Both the position numbers and the translations under genes were made by a program. From contig DWUX01000228.1 in the NCBI GenBank assembly GCA_019120545.1, positions 1-35,825 of the forward strand: a DNA stretch of 35,825 bases, given 5' to 3'. The notes beneath the pieces are model-generated. The model had not been told where the DNA came from, ran no database searches, and was given only the letters and a program-made list of their open reading frames with translations. This document shows positions 12,025 through 21,307 of the stretch, in pieces (positions within the stretch are counted from its first letter, which is position 1; the number at the start of each line of letters is the position of its first letter). Source of the stretch: Candidatus Blautia stercoripullorum (GTDB taxonomy: Bacteria > Bacillota > Clostridia > Lachnospirales > Lachnospiraceae).

Positions 12025-13386
12025 TTACTGCTTGGAAGGATTGATCTTCTTTTTAAGGATATCAATGACTTCCCGGGTTGATTCTGAGGTCTTAAGCTCG
12101 GCTTCTATTTTGTTAATGCCGTTCATGATGGTCGTATGATCCCGGCCTCCCAGATATTGACCGATAATCTTTAAAGTCGCTTCAGTCATATGACGGCACA
12201 GATACATAACGATCTGTCTTGGAAATACGACTTTGGAGTTTCTTTTGTTTCCTATAATATCCTCAGGGGTCAGATCAAAATGTTCCGCTACAATATCTGT
12301 AATCAATTCAGGAGTGATCACCCTTTTTTCATTGGGTGAAATAATATCTTTGAGTACCTTTTCCGCAAGGGCCAGGTTGATCTCGCTTTTTTCAAGATTT
12401 GCATAAGCCATGATCTTATTCAGAGAACCTTCCAGCTCACGGATATTGGATTTTACATTCCGGGCGATATATTCAATAACTTCATTGTCGATCTTATAGC
12501 CGTCCAGCTCTTCTTTTTTACGAAGGATCGCCATTCGGGTTTCGTAGTCAGGGGAAGAGATATCAACGATCAGTCCCCATTCAAAACGGGAACGGAGACG
12601 GTCTTCCAGGATTTCCATATCTTTCGGCGGTTTATCCGAAGATATGACAATCTGCTTTTTGGCTCCGTGAAGGGCATTAAATGTGTGGAAAAATTCTTCC
12701 TGAGTAGACTCCTTTCCAATGATAAACTGGATATCATCGATCAAAAGCACATCTATATTTCTGTATTTTTCCCGGAACTTGGAAGTTGTAGAATTATTGC
12801 CGCTTCGGATCGATTCGATCAGTTCATTGGTAAATTGTTCACTGGTGACATAGAGAACCTTTGCGCTGGGATTTTTCTGCAGAACAAAATGAGCGATAGA
12901 GTGCATAAGATGGGTCTTTCCCAGTCCCACCCCTCCATATATAAAAAGCGGATTATAAGCTTCCCCCGGGGACTCCGCCACGGCCAGGGAAGCTGCGTGA
13001 GCCATTTTGTTATTGCTTCCTACAACAAAGGTATCAAAAGTATAGCGGGGATTCAGCCCTGCTTTTGCAATGTTTTCGTTCAGAGTGGAAGTATCCGAGG
13101 GAACCGGCTCCTGAATCTCCTCTTTAATTTCCTCCGGAAGGACCAGGGAAACTTCATAATCTTCTCCTGTAGTCTCTACGATCGCTACCTGAAGAGGGAG
13201 AAGATACTTCTTATTTATATAATTCAGCGCCATGCTGCCATTGGTAACAACAATAGTTACAACATTTCCCTCCACTTTATACACCTTCAGAGGCTCCAGC
13301 CATGCAGAAAAAGAAACGGGCGACACATCGTGCTCCGTTCTTACCATATTAAGAATTTCCGGCCATTTTTCTTGTATAATGTGCAT
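12025..13386 (-). CDS. dnaA: Chromosomal replication initiator DnaA
   Basis: A 453-residue initiator that binds DnaA boxes and opens oriC. An N-terminal helicase-loading domain is followed by the AAA+ ATPase with Walker A GGVGLGKTH and Walker B LLIDDIQFI. The C-terminal helix-turn-helix carries the signature around GGRDHTTIMNGINKIE. AGGAGA lies eight bases before the ATG. It is transcribed away from oriC. Confidence 0.98.
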   Translation of the reverse strand: MHIIQEKWPEILNMVRTEHDVSPVSFSAWLEPLKVYKVEGNVVTIVVTNGSMALNYINKKYLLPLQVAIVETTGEDYEVSLVLPEEIKEEIQEPVPSDTSTLNENIAKAGLNPRYTFDTFVVGSNNKMAHAASLAVAESPGEAYNPLFIYGGVGLGKTHLMHSIAHFVLQKNPSAKVLYVTSEQFTNELIESIRSGNNSTTSKFREKYRNIDVLLIDDIQFIIGKESTQEEFFHTFNALHGAKKQIVISSDKPPKDMEILEDRLRSRFEWGLIVDISSPDYETRMAILRKKEELDGYKIDNEVIEYIARNVKSNIRELEGSLNKIMAYANLEKSEINLALAEKVLKDIISPNEKRVITPELITDIVAEHFDLTPEDIIGNKRNSKVVFPRQIVMYLCRHMTEATLKIIGQYLGGRDHTTIMNGINKIEAELKTSESTREVIDILKKKINPSKQ

Positions 13387-13493
13387 TTTCCAAATCTCCT
13401 AACAAGTATTTTATGCCTCTTTTCAAACACAAAAATATATGATTGACTGATCAGCTCACTCAACCACTGGCAAAAAAAAGTATTATTATCTAT

Positions 13494-13522
13494 ATATTAT
13501 AATAAAAACCCATTTTTATCAA
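13494..13522 (-). promoter_or_regulatory. Candidate dnaA promoter
   Basis: On the minus strand TTGATA (13522-13517) is followed after 17 bases by TAATAT (13499-13494); an overlapping TATAAT (13501-13496) would have a 15-base spacer. This leaves a leader of about 100 bases before dnaA. Confidence 0.5.
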
Positions 13523-13997
13523 TGAAAAAATCAAGAATCCCGGTTATTAAAGATGAAAAATACTATGTGGAAAAGTGGATATCTTAGAAAGACTGTATAT
13601 ATATAGGAAGGAACAGAAAAAGCAAGGGGGCGGGAAAAGAAGTGGATGTGTATAAGTGAATTTGTGGAAAAAGCTATGTGGATAATGGTGATAAATAAAA
13701 TCTGTAAACCTGATGAAAAAGAAAATGTGAGAAATGTGTATAATGTAGAAAACAGAATCCACATGTCAAAACCCGTTGAAAAATAAGGGTTTTTGATTAA
13801 ATTGTTAGAAAAAAAGTGGATATATCAAAAGACTTATCCACATTTTATCCACATTTTGTGGATAAAATTACGTAAACCTGAAAATGTGAAGAAGTATGTG
13901 TACAAGAATTGGGGATAATCCATATGTGAGGCGAGTTACCCACATTATTATGTGGATAAATGTGGATAAGTTTTTGAATAACTTTAGTAAGAAATAC

Positions 13998-14026
13998 TTG
14001 ACGAAATAAGGGATTGTGAATATAAT
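13998..14026 (+). promoter_or_regulatory. Sigma-A promoter of the rpmH operon
   Basis: TTGACG (13998-14003), a 17-base spacer and a perfect TATAAT (14021-14026). It lies about 90 bases before rpmH and should drive rpmH, rnpA, yidD, yidC and jag, up to the terminator at 17078. Confidence 0.8.
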
Positions 14027-14059
14027 TGAAATGATGTTTTCTAACATGCATAACTATGA

Positions 14060-14089
14060 GAGACGTCCAAAATATTGGAAGGATGTCTC
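14060..14089 (+). promoter_or_regulatory. Hairpin in the rpmH leader
   Basis: GAGACGTCC (14060-14068) pairs with GGATGTCTC (14081-14089) over nine positions including one G-U, with a 12-base loop. It lies between the promoter and the rpmH ribosome site GGGAGGTG. Its role is unknown; it could stabilise the mRNA or serve in L34 autoregulation. Confidence 0.4.
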
Positions 14090-14116
14090 CATTAATATAA
14101 GGGAGGTGCCTTGATT

Positions 14117-14251
14117 ATGAAAATGACATTTCAGCCTAAGAAGAGACAGAGATCCAAAGTGCATGGATTCAGAGCTAGAATGAGCAGTAAAGGCGGTAGA
14201 AAAGTGTTAGCTGCCAGAAGAGCAAAAGGAAGAAAAAGATTATCAGCTTAA
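14117..14251 (+). CDS. rpmH: 50S ribosomal protein L34
   Basis: A 44-residue, very basic protein: it begins [18 protein letters not shown] and ends [11 protein letters not shown]. It is a component of the large ribosomal subunit. Length and sequence are typical. GGGAGGTG precedes the ATG. It is the first gene of the rightward operon from oriC. Confidence 0.97.
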   Translation: MKMTFQPKKRQRSKVHGFRARMSSKGGRKVLAARRAKGRKRLSA

Positions 14252-14316
14252 GACCGCAGCCATGTGGTCTTTTCTTCTCTTTGCATACCCTCTGCAGATA
14301 AGGGTAAGATTAGATT

Positions 14317-14688
14317 ATGAAGTATTCGGAATCATTGAAAAAAAACAGAGATTTTCAACTGGTTTACAGGAATGGAACATCTTTTGCAAATCGGTATTTA
14401 GTTATGTATGTGCGGAAAAACCAGTTGAATATCAATAGAATTGGAATATCCGTTAGTAAGAAAGTCGGAAATAGTGTTGTGAGGCATCACCTGACCCGTT
14501 TGATCAGAGAAAGTTACCGTCTCAATGAAGAAAAATTTTCCTGCGGATATGATTTGGTAGTGATTGTGAGAATGAATGGAAAGAATCAGGGATTCCATTC
14601 AATAGAGAGCGCCCTCCTACATTTGGGAAAGCTCCACAAGATTTTGAGAAGTGAAGAGAATGAAAAGAATATTGATCAAAATGATTAA
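14317..14688 (+). CDS. rnpA: Ribonuclease P protein component
   Basis: A 123-residue basic protein that assists the RNase P RNA in trimming tRNA 5' leaders. It has the FRxVYRxG-like start ([21 protein letters not shown]) and the conserved RNA-binding block. That block here reads [12 protein letters not shown], where many bacteria have RNRxKRxxRE. The outer arginines and REs are kept. Its 3' end overlaps the start of yidD. Confidence 0.95.
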   Translation: MKYSESLKKNRDFQLVYRNGTSFANRYLVMYVRKNQLNINRIGISVSKKVGNSVVRHHLTRLIRESYRLNEEKFSCGYDLVVIVRMNGKNQGFHSIESALLHLGKLHKILRSEENEKNIDQND

Positions 14689-14869
14689 AATCTATCAGAA
14701 ATATTTGTCCCCGCTGAAAAGGACATGCTGTCCCTATATCCCTACCTGCTCTCAGTATGGGCTGGAAGCCATAGAAAAATACGGAGCTTTAAAGGGAAGC
14801 CTTCTGGCTGCATGGAGGATACTCAGATGCAATCCTTTTTCAAAAGGCGGGTATGACCCGGTGCCGTAG
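14660..14869 (+). CDS. yidD: Membrane protein insertion efficiency factor YidD
   Basis: A 69-residue protein with the three-cysteine YidD pattern [16 protein letters not shown] followed by [28 protein letters not shown]. It is thought to help YidC insertion at the inner face of the membrane. The ATG at 14660 matches family starts ([18 protein letters not shown]); a GTG at 14651 is an alternative. It overlaps rnpA by 29 bases. Confidence 0.92.
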   Translation: MKRILIKMIKIYQKYLSPLKRTCCPYIPTCSQYGLEAIEKYGALKGSLLAAWRILRCNPFSKGGYDPVP

Positions 14870-14905
14870 CATAAGGGGTGACAAGGTGATAAGGAGGATA
14901 CTGTT

Positions 14906-16186
14906 TTGGGTATGTTACTGACAAAAAGTACGATGCCGATCGTAAACTGGGTAGCAGAAGTCCTTGGCTGGCTGATGAACGGCATATACAGCATCGGAGT
15001 TCATAACTTAGGTTTATGTATTATTATATTTACGGTTATTATTTATGCATTTTTGACTCCTCTGCAGATCAAACAGCAGAAGTTTTCAAAAATGAACAAT
15101 GTTATGCAGCCGGAGCTGCAGAAAATCCAGAAAAAGTATAAAAACAAGAAAGATCAGGCCTCACAGATGAAAATGCAGGAAGAAACCATGGCTGTATATG
15201 AAAAATACGGCGTTTCTCCTACAGGAAGCTGCCTTCAGCTGTTGATCCAGATGCCGATCTTCTTTGCTTTGTATCAGGTAATCATTAAGATTCCGGGATA
15301 TATCGGGGGAATCAAAGATGTCTTCAGCGATGCTGTGACTCAGATCACAAGCGTCAGCGGATATTCTGATATTATCACAAAGTTTATCTCTGACAATTCG
15401 ATCAGAAGCTACAGCTGGGTGAACGGACAGGAAGGAACCCCTAATCAGGTAATTGACTTTTTATACAGTTTGTCTCCCTCTCAGTGGGATAAGCTGGCAG
15501 ATATTGATAAATTCCAGGGATTTTCAGATGTGCTGGACAAAACAGCGCAGACGCTTCAGCCAATGCAGAATTTTCTCGGGCTGAATATTGCAGACAATCC
15601 TTGGGCATTGATCCAGGCAGGCTGGTCTTCTCATCAGTATCTGATGATCGTTGCAGCTGTGCTGGTTCCGGTTCTTGCATGGGCTACTCAGATGATCAAT
15701 ATGAAGCTGATGCCTACAGCTTCTTCCAATAACAGCGGCAATGGAAATCAGTCTCAGATGGAAGCGACCATGAAGAGCATGAATATTTTTATGCCTCTTT
15801 TTACCGCCTTTATCTGTTTCACATTCCCCTTTGGTATCGGTATTTACTGGATCATCGGTTCTCTTGTCCGTACAGTCCAGCAGCTGATCATCAACAGACA
15901 TCTGAATCATATGGACATGGATGCCTTTATTCAGAAGAATAGAGAAAAAAGAGAAAAGAAAATGGCGAAAAAGGGAATCACTTCCCAGAATATCAGTCAG
16001 CAGGCAAGAATGAATGTCCGTAACATTGAGGAGCCGAAGAGAAAGACGATGGCTGAAAAAAGCGAGTCTGTAAAAGATGTTTCCGGTTATCAGTATACCG
16101 TTCCTAAGACAAAACCAGGAAGTCTGGCTTCAAAAGCAAATATGGTAGCGAAATTTGACGAGGAAAACAAGAAGAAAAAGAAATAG
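14906..16186 (+). CDS. yidC: Membrane protein insertase YidC/Oxa1
   Basis: A 426-residue insertase that places proteins in the cytoplasmic membrane with or without Sec. Transmembrane segments lie near residues 29-50, 102-120, 230-255, and as a pair around 285-320. A cytoplasmic coiled-coil hairpin (KQQKFSKMNNVMQPELQKIQKKY...) follows the first. An external loop of about 100 residues separates segments 2 and 3. There is no lipobox, unlike SpoIIIJ. The long lysine-rich tail (ends EENKKKKK) would contact ribosomes. A TTG start at 14906 is chosen because AAGGAGG lies eight bases upstream. Confidence 0.94.
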   Translation: MGMLLTKSTMPIVNWVAEVLGWLMNGIYSIGVHNLGLCIIIFTVIIYAFLTPLQIKQQKFSKMNNVMQPELQKIQKKYKNKKDQASQMKMQEETMAVYEKYGVSPTGSCLQLLIQMPIFFALYQVIIKIPGYIGGIKDVFSDAVTQITSVSGYSDIITKFISDNSIRSYSWVNGQEGTPNQVIDFLYSLSPSQWDKLADIDKFQGFSDVLDKTAQTLQPMQNFLGLNIADNPWALIQAGWSSHQYLMIVAAVLVPVLAWATQMINMKLMPTASSNNSGNGNQSQMEATMKSMNIFMPLFTAFICFTFPFGIGIYWIIGSLVRTVQQLIINRHLNHMDMDAFIQKNREKREKKMAKKGITSQNISQQARMNVRNIEEPKRKTMAEKSESVKDVSGYQYTVPKTKPGSLASKANMVAKFDEENKKKKK

Positions 16187-16205
16187 AAGGTAAGGGGGAA
16201 AAGAG

Positions 16206-17063
16206 ATGGAATTCAGAGAATTCTCTGCAAAAACAGTAGATGAAGCCATTACAAAGGCCAGTATTGAGTTTGAGACCTCCAGCGGAAATCTGGAAATCCA
16301 GGTGATTTCCCAGGGAAAGGCAGGATTTTTGGGATTTGGATCAAAACCTGCCATTATCAGAGCCGGCAAAAAAGAAGCGGAAGAGATCCTTCCCGAAGAA
16401 GTGAAAGAACCGGCAAAGAAATCTGTTCCGGCCAGAAAAGAAGAGAAAAAGCCGGGAGTTCCCCATGCTGTTAAGGAAGAGAAAAAAGAACAGAGAAAAG
16501 AAGGAAAGAAAGAAAATTCCATAAAGGCTCAGGAAGCGTCGGCGGCAAAAGAAGAAAAACCCCGTGAAGAACGGAAAGTTCTCTTAAGAACCGAAGAAGA
16601 AATAGCTGAGATCAAAGAAGAAGCAGTGAAGTTCTTATCAGGAGTTTTTAAGGCTATGGGGCTTCAGGTAGAGATCAAGATTGAATACAAGAATGAAGAA
16701 GGAAATCTGGATATCGATTTTGAGGGAGAAGATATGGGAATCCTCATTGGAAAAAGAGGACAGACCTTGGATTCTCTTCAGTATCTTACCAGTCTTGTAG
16801 TTAATAAAGGCAGACAGGGTTATATCCGTGTAAAGCTTGATACAGAGGATTACAGGAACAGAAGAAAGGAAACTCTGGAAAATCTTGCAAGAAGCATTGC
16901 TTATAAGGTAAGAAAGACCAGAAAGCCTGTATCCTTAGAGCCCATGAATCCTTACGAAAGAAGGATCATTCATTCCGCTCTTCAGGGAAATCGCTATGTG
17001 GAGACATACAGCGAAGGAAATGAGCCTTATCGTCATGTAGTGGTAAAATTGAAAAACAGATAA
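16206..17063 (+). CDS. jag: RNA-binding protein Jag/KhpB
   Basis: A 285-residue cytoplasmic RNA-binding protein. The Jag-N domain is at 1-55 (FREFSAKTVDEAITKA ... GKAGFLGFGSKPA), then a highly charged Lys/Glu linker (about 55-130). The KH domain follows (MGILIGKRGQTLDSLQYL), and the R3H domain has the Arg-x3-His pattern (NPYERRIIHSAL). It sits 20 bases after yidC, as usual. The linker is longer than in B. subtilis. Confidence 0.94.
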   Translation: MEFREFSAKTVDEAITKASIEFETSSGNLEIQVISQGKAGFLGFGSKPAIIRAGKKEAEEILPEEVKEPAKKSVPARKEEKKPGVPHAVKEEKKEQRKEGKKENSIKAQEASAAKEEKPREERKVLLRTEEEIAEIKEEAVKFLSGVFKAMGLQVEIKIEYKNEEGNLDIDFEGEDMGILIGKRGQTLDSLQYLTSLVVNKGRQGYIRVKLDTEDYRNRRKETLENLARSIAYKVRKTRKPVSLEPMNPYERRIIHSALQGNRYVETYSEGNEPYRHVVVKLKNR

Positions 17064-17077
17064 AATCAGATTATTCT

Positions 17078-17126
17078 AGGTGAAAGCGTGAATAACGGAA
17101 GTTGCTCTGCGCTTTCACCTTTTTTT
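17078..17126 (+). terminator. Rho-independent terminator after jag
   Basis: AGGTGAAAGCG (17078-17088) and CGCTTTCACCT (17110-17120) form a perfect 11-bp stem, with a T-run to 17126. The 21-base loop contains a small internal pairing. It should separate the rpmH-jag transcript from mnmE. Confidence 0.88.
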
Positions 17127-17174
17127 GTAGAGATTTGCCTATAAGGCTTAAGCATAGAAGAAAGGAGAAAAAAG

Positions 17175-18548
17175 ATGACAGATACTATTGCAGCTATTGC
17201 CACGGCTCTGTCTCCTTCAGGTATCGGAATTGTCAGGATCAGCGGGCCGGAGAGCAGAGAAATCGCAGGAAAAGTTTACCGTTCAAAAGGAGGGAAAAAG
17301 AAGCTTCAGGATGTTCCTTCTCACAGTATTCATTATGGATTTATCTGTGACGGGGACGAAGTGATAGATGAAGTTCTGGTGATGGTCATGGACGGTCCAA
17401 GGAGCTATACAGGAGAGGACACCGTAGAGATCGACTGTCACGGCGGCGTACTGGCAATGAGAAAAATTCTGGATACTGTGATAAAGAACGGAGCCAGGCC
17501 CGCCGATCCGGGAGAATTTACAAAAAGGGCTTTTCTTAACGGAAGGATCGATCTTTCCCAGGCAGAGGCTGTTATTGATGTGATCAATGCAAAAAACGAG
17601 TATGCCTTAAAAAGTTCTGTAAGCCAGCTGCGGGGAAATATCCAGAAGGCTATAAAAGAGATCCGGGAGGATCTGATCTATCAGATCGCCTACATTGAGT
17701 CTGCTCTGGATGATCCGGAGCATATTAGTATTGACGGATACGGAGAAAACCTGTATAAAGAAGTTAAGAAACAGGAAGAAAGGATAGACAGGCTCCTTCT
17801 CAGTGTGAAAGACGGAAAACTGGTAAAAGAAGGAATCAAGACTGTGATCGTGGGAAAACCCAATGCGGGGAAATCCTCTCTTCTGAATACACTTCTGGGA
17901 GAGGAAAGGGCCATTGTCACAGACATTGCAGGGACCACAAGAGATATTCTGGAAGAAACCATCCTTCTCCACGGGATCTCTCTCCGTATTATTGACACTG
18001 CAGGGATCAGGGAAACCCAGGATGTGGTGGAAAAGATCGGAGTGGAAAAAGCCATTGATTCTGCAAAGGATGCGGACCTAGTGCTTTTTGTAGTGGATTC
18101 TTCTGTTCCTCTGGATGAAAATGACAGAGAGATCATGGAGCTGCTGAAGGATAAGAAGACCATTGTCCTCTTAAACAAGGCGGATCTGGAACAGGCAGTG
18201 GATGAAGACGACCTGAAGAACACTGCAGGTCATCCGGTGATTTCTGTATCTGCCAAGGAAGAGCAGGGGATCGATCTTTTGGAAGATAAGATCAAGGAGC
18301 TGTTTTTCCAGGGAGGGCTGGAATTTAATGATGAGATCTATATCACCAACGCCCGGCACAAGGCGGCTTTGGAAGAAGCCAGAAAAAGCCTGGAGATGGT
18401 GGAGAACAGCATTGAAATGCAGATGCCGGAAGATTTCTTTTCCATAGATCTGATGAACGCCTATGAAGCTCTGGGCAGGATCATCGGAGAATCTGTAGGA
18501 GAAGACCTGGTAAATGAAATTTTTTCTAAGTTTTGCACCGGAAAGTAG
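17175..18548 (+). CDS. mnmE: tRNA uridine-5-carboxymethylaminomethyl GTPase MnmE
   Basis: A 457-residue GTPase that with MnmG modifies U34 of tRNAs reading two-codon boxes. An N-terminal formyl-THF-binding domain (IAAIATALSPSGIGIVRISG) is followed by helical segments. The G domain carries GKPNAGKSS, TDIAGTTRD, DTAG and NKAD, and the C-terminal cysteine motif is FCTGK. It is followed by mnmG after a 93-base gap holding an inverted DnaA-box pair. Confidence 0.97.
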   Translation: MTDTIAAIATALSPSGIGIVRISGPESREIAGKVYRSKGGKKKLQDVPSHSIHYGFICDGDEVIDEVLVMVMDGPRSYTGEDTVEIDCHGGVLAMRKILDTVIKNGARPADPGEFTKRAFLNGRIDLSQAEAVIDVINAKNEYALKSSVSQLRGNIQKAIKEIREDLIYQIAYIESALDDPEHISIDGYGENLYKEVKKQEERIDRLLLSVKDGKLVKEGIKTVIVGKPNAGKSSLLNTLLGEERAIVTDIAGTTRDILEETILLHGISLRIIDTAGIRETQDVVEKIGVEKAIDSAKDADLVLFVVDSSVPLDENDREIMELLKDKKTIVLLNKADLEQAVDEDDLKNTAGHPVISVSAKEEQGIDLLEDKIKELFFQGGLEFNDEIYITNARHKAALEEARKSLEMVENSIEMQMPEDFFSIDLMNAYEALGRIIGESVGEDLVNEIFSKFCTGK

Positions 18549-18559
18549 AAAAACAGTAA

Positions 18560-18596
18560 AGTTATCCACAAAAAAGCAGTGAAAATGTGGATAACT
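18560..18596. promoter_or_regulatory. Inverted pair of perfect DnaA boxes
   Basis: AGTTATCCACA (18560-18570) and TGTGGATAACT (18586-18596) form a perfect 11-bp inverted repeat with a 15-base spacer. Each arm contains the full consensus DnaA box. It lies between mnmE and mnmG, 45 bases before the mnmG start. It could also fold as an RNA hairpin, but there is no T-run. Confidence 0.75.
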
Positions 18597-18641
18597 CTGA
18601 TGATAAATTAAAAAGAATGTTGAAAGAAAGGGTCAGAGAAG

Positions 18642-20540
18642 ATGAAAGGGCTGGAAGAAAATTATGATATAGCGGTGGTGGGAGCAGGACATGCAGGCTG
18701 TGAGGCCGCTCTTGCCTGCGCCAGACTGGGGCTTGAGACGATTATGTTTACAGTGAGTGTGGACAGTATCGCCCTTATGCCCTGTAATCCCAATATAGGG
18801 GGAAGCTCGAAAGGACATCTGGTAAGAGAGGTAGATGCCCTTGGAGGAGAGATGGGAAAAAATATAGACAAGACATTCATACAGTCAAAAATGCTGAATG
18901 TTTCCAAGGGACCGGCGGTCCATTCTCTCCGGGCCCAGGCAGATAAACATGCTTACACGGAAGAGATGCGGAAAACTCTGGAAAATACAGATCATCTAAC
19001 AATCCGCCAGGCGGAAGTTACAGAGCTGATAGCCGAAGAAGGCGTGATAAAAGGTCTTAAGACTTATTCAGGTGCAGTCTATTATACAAAGGCGGTGGTA
19101 CTGTGTACAGGAACCTATCTGAAAGCCAGATGTATTTATGGTGATGTGAGTAATTATACAGGACCTAACGGCCTTCAGGCGGCAAATTATCTCACGGATT
19201 CCCTGAAAAATCTGGGGATTGAAATGTATCGGTTTAAAACAGGGACCCCTGCCCGTATTGATAAAAGAAGCATTGATTTTTCTAAAATGGAAGAGCAGTT
19301 TGGAGATGAGAGAGTGGTTCCTTTTTCTTTCTCTACCGATCCTGAAGATGTGCAGATCGACCAGGTCTCCTGCTGGCTTACCTATACCAATGAAAAAACT
19401 CATGAGATCATCCGGGAAAATTTAGACCGTTCTCCTCTTTTTTCTGGTATGATAGAAGGAACAGGACCCAGATACTGTCCTTCCATAGAGGATAAGGTGG
19501 TAAAATTTGCAGATAAGAACCGGCATCAGGTGTTTATTGAACCGGAAGGCCTGTATACCAATGAAATGTACATCGGAGGCATGTCCAGTTCCCTGCCGGA
19601 AGATGTCCAGTACGAAATGTACCGGTCTGTGGCCGGACTGGAAAACGCCAGGATCGTGAGAAACGCCTACGCCATAGAGTATGACTGCATTAATGCGAAC
19701 CAGCTTTACCCTACCCTGGAATTTAAGAAGATCAAAGGTCTGTTTTCCGGAGGGCAGTTTAATGGAAGCTCGGGATACGAAGAGGCGGCTGCCCAGGGAC
19801 TGGTGGCAGGGATTAACGCGGCCATGGAGGTACTGGGAAAAGAAATGCTGATCCTGGACAGGTCGGAATCTTATATCGGGGTGCTCATTGACGACCTGGT
19901 GACCAAGGAAAACCATGAGCCTTACCGGATGATGACCAGCAGGGCAGAATACCGGCTTCTCCTCCGCCAGGATAACGCAGATCTGCGGCTGAGGGAAAAG
20001 GGATATAAGGTAGGACTGGTGAGCAAAGAACAGTATGAATATGTTCTCTGGAAAAAAGAAAAGATCGCAGAAGAGAAGGAAAGAATGGAGCATGTTCATG
20101 TAGGGGCTTCTCCGGAGGTGCAGGAACTGTTAAAAGCTCATAACAGCACCCTGCTGAAAAACGGTATTTCCCTGGCAGATCTGATCCGGAGGCCGGAGCT
20201 TTCTTATGATATTGTGGCTCCTCTGGATAAAAACCGTCCGCAGCTGCCTCAGGATGTAAAAGATCAGGTAAACATTAACATTAAGTATGAAGGCTACATT
20301 AAAAGACAGGAAAAGCAGGTGGAGGGATTTAAGAAACTGGAAAAGAAAAGACTGCCTAAGGATCTGGACTACAGCCGGATCAGCGGACTGCGCATAGAGG
20401 CAAGACAGAAGCTGGAACAGTTCAGGCCCGTTTCAATCGGTCAGGCATCCAGGATCGCTGGAGTCTCCCCTGCAGACATCTCTGTGCTCCTGGTATATAT
20501 GGAGAGCTACAGAAGGCAGGGAGGAAGAGGAGAAAATTGA
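18642..20540 (+). CDS. mnmG: tRNA uridine-5-carboxymethylaminomethyl enzyme MnmG
   Basis: A 632-residue FAD-dependent partner of MnmE. The N-terminal dinucleotide-binding motif is [18 protein letters not shown], the family motif [22 protein letters not shown] follows, and the helical C-terminal domain ends the protein ([42 protein letters not shown]). Its TGA overlaps the rsmG start. Confidence 0.97.
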   Translation: MKGLEENYDIAVVGAGHAGCEAALACARLGLETIMFTVSVDSIALMPCNPNIGGSSKGHLVREVDALGGEMGKNIDKTFIQSKMLNVSKGPAVHSLRAQADKHAYTEEMRKTLENTDHLTIRQAEVTELIAEEGVIKGLKTYSGAVYYTKAVVLCTGTYLKARCIYGDVSNYTGPNGLQAANYLTDSLKNLGIEMYRFKTGTPARIDKRSIDFSKMEEQFGDERVVPFSFSTDPEDVQIDQVSCWLTYTNEKTHEIIRENLDRSPLFSGMIEGTGPRYCPSIEDKVVKFADKNRHQVFIEPEGLYTNEMYIGGMSSSLPEDVQYEMYRSVAGLENARIVRNAYAIEYDCINANQLYPTLEFKKIKGLFSGGQFNGSSGYEEAAAQGLVAGINAAMEVLGKEMLILDRSESYIGVLIDDLVTKENHEPYRMMTSRAEYRLLLRQDNADLRLREKGYKVGLVSKEQYEYVLWKKEKIAEEKERMEHVHVGASPEVQELLKAHNSTLLKNGISLADLIRRPELSYDIVAPLDKNRPQLPQDVKDQVNINIKYEGYIKRQEKQVEGFKKLEKKRLPKDLDYSRISGLRIEARQKLEQFRPVSIGQASRIAGVSPADISVLLVYMESYRRQGGRGEN

Positions 20541-21283
20541 TGAGTTACGATATGACAATCTTACGGGAAGGGGCGGCCCGGTACGGGATTACTCTTACAG
20601 AAAAACAGGAAGAGCAGTTTATCCGGTATTATGAACTTCTGATCCAGTGGAATAAGGTTATGAACCTTACAGGGATCACAGAATTTGATCAGGTGCTGCT
20701 AAAGCATTTTACAGACAGTTTGTCTGTGGCAGGAAGCATAGACCTGACCGGAGTCAGGACCTGTGTGGATGTAGGGACAGGAGCCGGTTTTCCCGGAATC
20801 CCTCTGAAGATCGCTTTTCCCCACTTAAAGGTTACTCTTCTGGATTCCTTAAACAAAAGACTGAACTTCTTAAATGAAGTGATCCTCCAGCTGGGTCTCC
20901 GGGACATAGAGACTGTACATTTAAGAGCAGAAGAGGGAGGAAGAAAGCCCCAGCTCAGGGAAAAATATGATCTCAGCGTGTCCAGGGCTGTTTCCAGGAT
21001 GGCTGTTCTCTCTGAATACTGTATGCCTTATGTGAAAAAAGGCGGATATTTTATCTCCTATAAAGGGGGACAGGCGGAAGAGGAAATTGAAGAAGGAAAA
21101 AAAGCTATTTCTATTCTCGGGGGAAAACTGGAGAGGACAGAAAAATTCTGTCTCCCTGATACAGACATGGAGAGGACTCTTGTGATCATAAAAAAAGTAA
21201 AGGAAACGCCGAAAAAATATCCCAGAAAGCCGGGAACTCCGGCGAAAGAGCCTCTGGGAGTGACAGGGGAAAACAAAAAGTAA
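20540..21283 (+). CDS. rsmG: 16S rRNA (guanine527-N7)-methyltransferase RsmG
   Basis: A 247-residue SAM-dependent methyltransferase for G527 of 16S rRNA. The SAM motif is CVDVGTGAGFPGIPLKIAFP, and SVSRAVSRMAVLSEYCMPYVKKGG follows. The ATG at 20540 shares a base with the mnmG stop (TGATG) and has AGGAG seven bases upstream; a TTG at 20537 is too close to that site. The C-terminal tail is Lys/Pro-rich. Confidence 0.95.
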   Translation: MSYDMTILREGAARYGITLTEKQEEQFIRYYELLIQWNKVMNLTGITEFDQVLLKHFTDSLSVAGSIDLTGVRTCVDVGTGAGFPGIPLKIAFPHLKVTLLDSLNKRLNFLNEVILQLGLRDIETVHLRAEEGGRKPQLREKYDLSVSRAVSRMAVLSEYCMPYVKKGGYFISYKGGQAEEEIEEGKKAISILGGKLERTEKFCLPDTDMERTLVIIKKVKETPKKYPRKPGTPAKEPLGVTGENKK

Positions 21284-21307
21284 TTTTTTTATAAAGGAGG
21301 GTATTGT

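Larger units (their letters stand above)
13387..14116. other. Chromosomal replication origin oriC (dnaA-rpmH segment)
   Basis: A 730-base AT-rich, gene-free region between divergent dnaA and rpmH. Perfect DnaA boxes lie at 13834-13842 and 13845-13853 (TTATCCACA), and at 13677-13685, 13857-13865, 13951-13959 and 13961-13969 (TGTGGATAA). One-mismatch boxes lie at 13910-13918 and 13936-13944. The three boxes at 13834-13865 and the close pair at 13951-13969 form two tight clusters. The dnaA and rpmH promoters face outward at either end. A degenerate palindrome lies in the dnaA leader (13443-13463). Confidence 0.93.

Noticed and set aside
13531-13764. Short minus-strand frames inside oriC
   Set aside because: Phe/Ser/Ile-rich low-complexity products of AT-rich origin DNA with no ribosome site.
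18560-18596. Ordinary Rho-independent terminator after mnmE
   Set aside because: No T-run follows the stem, and both arms are exact DnaA boxes.
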